This document shows positions 62,469 through 64,000 of a stretch of DNA of 64,000 bases, piece by piece. This DNA comes from Streptomyces formicae (lineage in GTDB: Bacteria; Actinomycetota; Actinomycetes; Streptomycetales; Streptomycetaceae). Both the position numbers and the translations under genes were made by a program. Location of the stretch: NCBI RefSeq assembly GCF_022647665.1, contig NZ_CP071872.1, positions 4,526,001 to 4,590,000 on the forward strand. Direction: 5' to 3'. The notes beneath the pieces are model-generated. The model was not told the DNA's origin, made no database searches, and worked only from the letters and a program-made list of their open reading frames with translations. The first letter of the stretch is position 1; each line of letters opens with the position of its first letter.

Positions 62469-63379
62469 CCCTTGACCGCTCCCTGCATGATTCCGCCGAC
62501 GATCTGACGCCCGAAGACGACGAACATCGCCAGCAGGGGGAGGGTTCCGAGCAGCGCGCCGGCCATGATCAGGGACTGGTCGCGGACATAGCCCGCACTG
62601 AGCTGGGTGAGCGCGACGGGAACCGTCGGGTTCGTCATGTCCAGCACGATGAACGGCCAGAAGAAGTCGTTCCATGCGTGGACGAATGTGATCATGAAGA
62701 GCACGGCCATCGCCGGACGGGCGACCGGCAGGACGATGCTCCAGAAGATACGGAGCGAATGCGCGCCGTCCACCCGGCCCGCCTCGATCAGTTCGTCGGG
62801 CAGCGCCTCCGCCAGGTACTGGCGCATGAAGAACACGCCGACGGCGCTGACGAGAGTCGGGAAGATGACCGCGGGCAGCTTCTGGCCCCAGCCCAGCTCC
62901 GTCATCATCATGAAGAGCGGGACGACGCCGAGCTGCGGCGGGACCATCATCGTGCCGATGACCAGCATCAGCAGGATGTTGCGTCCCTTGAAGCGCAGTT
63001 TGGCGAAGGCGAAGCCCGCCAGCGTGGCGAAGAGGACCGTCGACAGCGCGATGACTCCGGCCACGATCAGACTGTTGACCATCGCCTTGCCCAGCGCGGC
63101 GTCCTGCCACGCCTTGCCCAGGTTCTCCAACAGATGGGGACCCGGCAGGAACGGAGGCGGGGTCTGGGTCACGCGCGTGTTGTCGCTCGATGCCGCCACC
63201 ATCGTCCAGTACAGCGGGAAGAGCGAGAGCACCGCGGCGACGGCGAGCAGGAGATAGGTGACGGGACCCGCGTGGTGCTGGCGCCCGGCGCGTCCGCGCA
63301 GGAACCGGACGGGGCGGCGCCTGCCGGGCGCCACGTCGTCCTGTACGTCCTGGCGTGCCGGGAGGGTGTGGGTGGTCAT
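62465..63379 (-). CDS. Sugar ABC transporter permease (CebG/MalG type)
   Basis: About 304 residues with six membrane helices. TYLLLAVAAVLSLFPLYWTM is the first. The EAA loop is IEAGRVDGAHSLRIFWSIVL, and the C-terminus is FGRQIVGGIMQGAVKG. I chose ATG 63379 (MTTHTLPARQ) because AGGAG lies 9 bp ahead; ATG 63388 is too close to it. The stop TAG is shared with the end of an inverted-repeat element. The preceding gene on this strand (63396) is the partner permease, 16 bp apart. With the GH1 enzyme downstream, a cellobiose or cello-oligosaccharide system is the best guess. The ATPase is again absent, as expected if MsiK serves it. Confidence 0.92.
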   Translation of the reverse strand: MTTHTLPARQDVQDDVAPGRRRPVRFLRGRAGRQHHAGPVTYLLLAVAAVLSLFPLYWTMVAASSDNTRVTQTPPPFLPGPHLLENLGKAWQDAALGKAMVNSLIVAGVIALSTVLFATLAGFAFAKLRFKGRNILLMLVIGTMMVPPQLGVVPLFMMMTELGWGQKLPAVIFPTLVSAVGVFFMRQYLAEALPDELIEAGRVDGAHSLRIFWSIVLPVARPAMAVLFMITFVHAWNDFFWPFIVLDMTNPTVPVALTQLSAGYVRDQSLIMAGALLGTLPLLAMFVVFGRQIVGGIMQGAVKG

Positions 63380-63395
63380 GGCTGCCATCTCCTGG

Positions 63396-64000
63396 TCAGG
63401 AAGTACGGGACGTAGCACGCCGCTTGAGGAGGCGCTGGATGAGGAAGACGAGGATCAGGAGCAGGAACATCGCCCAGGCCACGGTGGCCGCACGGCCCAT
63501 CTGGTAGTTCTTCCAGCCCTCCTCGTACAGCAGCAGTCCGAGGGTCTGGTACTGGTTGTCCGCTCCGCCTGTGATGCCGTTCGGCCCCTGGCCGAAGATC
63601 AGGGGCTCACCGAAGAGCTGGCTGGCGCCGATCGTGGAGAGCACGATCGTGAAGAGGATCGTGGGGCGGATGCCCGGGACGGTGACCTTGAGGAACTGCT
63701 GCCAGCGCGAGGCTCCGTCGATGGCCGCTGCCTCGTACCGGTCCCGCGGGATGGCCTGCATGGCCGCGAGGTACAGCAGGGCGTTGTAGCCGGTCCAGCG
63801 CCAGATGACGATCGTGGAGATCGCGATCTGCGCTGCCCACTTGTTGTTCTCCCAGTCGACGTTGTCGACACCGACCAGACTGAGCACCCAGTTGATCATG
63901 CCGAAGTCGCGCTCGAAGAGCATGGTGAAGACGAGGGCCGCGGCTCCCACCGAAGTGGCGTACGGCGTCAGCGCGGCGACCCGGAAGAACGCCGACGCAC
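63396..64000 (-). CDS. Sugar ABC transporter permease (CebF/MalF type), N-terminus beyond the window
   Basis: About 201 residues of the C-terminal part are visible, entering at VAALTPYATSVGAAALVFTM and ending RLLKRRATSRTS. At least four helices remain. The EAA loop reads EAAAIDGASRWQQFLKVTVP. GGADNQYQTLGLLLYEEGWK is shared with beta-glucoside transporters of this class. The start codon and first helices lie past base 64000, and a binding-protein gene is expected beyond it. It is the partner of the permease at 62465-63379. Confidence 0.92.
   Translation of the reverse strand, partial: ASAFFRVAALTPYATSVGAAALVFTMLFERDFGMINWVLSLVGVDNVDWENNKWAAQIAISTIVIWRWTGYNALLYLAAMQAIPRDRYEAAAIDGASRWQQFLKVTVPGIRPTILFTIVLSTIGASQLFGEPLIFGQGPNGITGGADNQYQTLGLLLYEEGWKNYQMGRAATVAWAMFLLLILVFLIQRLLKRRATSRTS

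Overview
The window is high-GC DNA with the look of a Streptomyces (or close relative) chromosome: GTG starts and ATGA/GTGA gene overlaps are common, and it carries a WhiB-family regulator, ANTAR and SpoIIE-type regulators, Tat-secreted hydrolases and CUT1 sugar ABC transporters without their own ATPase. It is accessory in character: most of it is secreted carbohydrate-active enzymes, sugar uptake systems and their regulators, mixed with stress genes and antibiotic protection. I saw no tRNA, rRNA or CRISPR.

Layout. 1-2.6 kb: a GH13 alpha-glucosidase (cut by the window edge) and a ROK repressor. 2.9-4.5 kb: a PhoD phosphatase. 4.5-11.2 kb: a histidine kinase with an unusual C-terminal membrane anchor and outside domain, a MacB/LolD-type ABC exporter, a lipoprotein and a NarL-type response regulator. 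11.3-23.8 kb: a probable N-glycan utilisation locus (secreted GH85 endoglycosidase, LacI regulator, GH38 alpha-mannosidase, binding protein, two permeases, GH3). A near-identical 17-bp palindrome sits in the promoters of both the GH85 gene and the mannosidase operon. 23.8-25.3 kb: a GAPDH with an N-terminal extension. 25.5-29.1 kb: a rifamycin-associated element (RAE) followed by a rifamycin-type glycosyltransferase and a HelR helicase-like protein, i.e. a rifamycin protection operon. 29.2-31.8 kb: a second, three-domain PhoD protein.

31.9-41.7 kb is a stress and regulatory block: a frameshifted carboxylate-amine ligase, small membrane proteins, a low-affinity iron permease family protein, HemK-like methyltransferase, CDGSH protein, WhiB, haem-oxygenase-like redox enzyme, two related acidic proteins, a GAF-SpoIIE phosphatase, a MarR-like protein and a STAS-ANTAR protein. 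Several upstream regions carry SigB-like GNNT-N14/16-GGGTAC sites. 41.7-48.7 kb holds decaying glycan-degradation genes: two divergent alpha-galactosidase genes that both lost their 5' halves at one junction, a frameshifted GH95 fucosidase, then an intact SGNH hydrolase, an alginate-lyase-family protein and a lectin remnant. 49.7-58.5 kb: a PL8 lyase, a GH2 enzyme, a cationic amino acid permease and a 2-keto-3-deoxygluconate kinase gene with an in-frame stop. 59-64 kb: small stress genes, then a cellobiose-type operon (two permeases and a GH1 beta-glucosidase).

Three small non-autonomous inverted-repeat elements are visible. One lies inside the leader of the mannosidase operon. Two others, of a different terminal family, end exactly on the TAG stop codon of a neighbouring gene. 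Two of the three share an internal core although their ends differ. Four separate coding disruptions (33.3, 42.7, 44.7 and 58.4 kb) point either to real decay or to assembly errors and should be verified in the reads.
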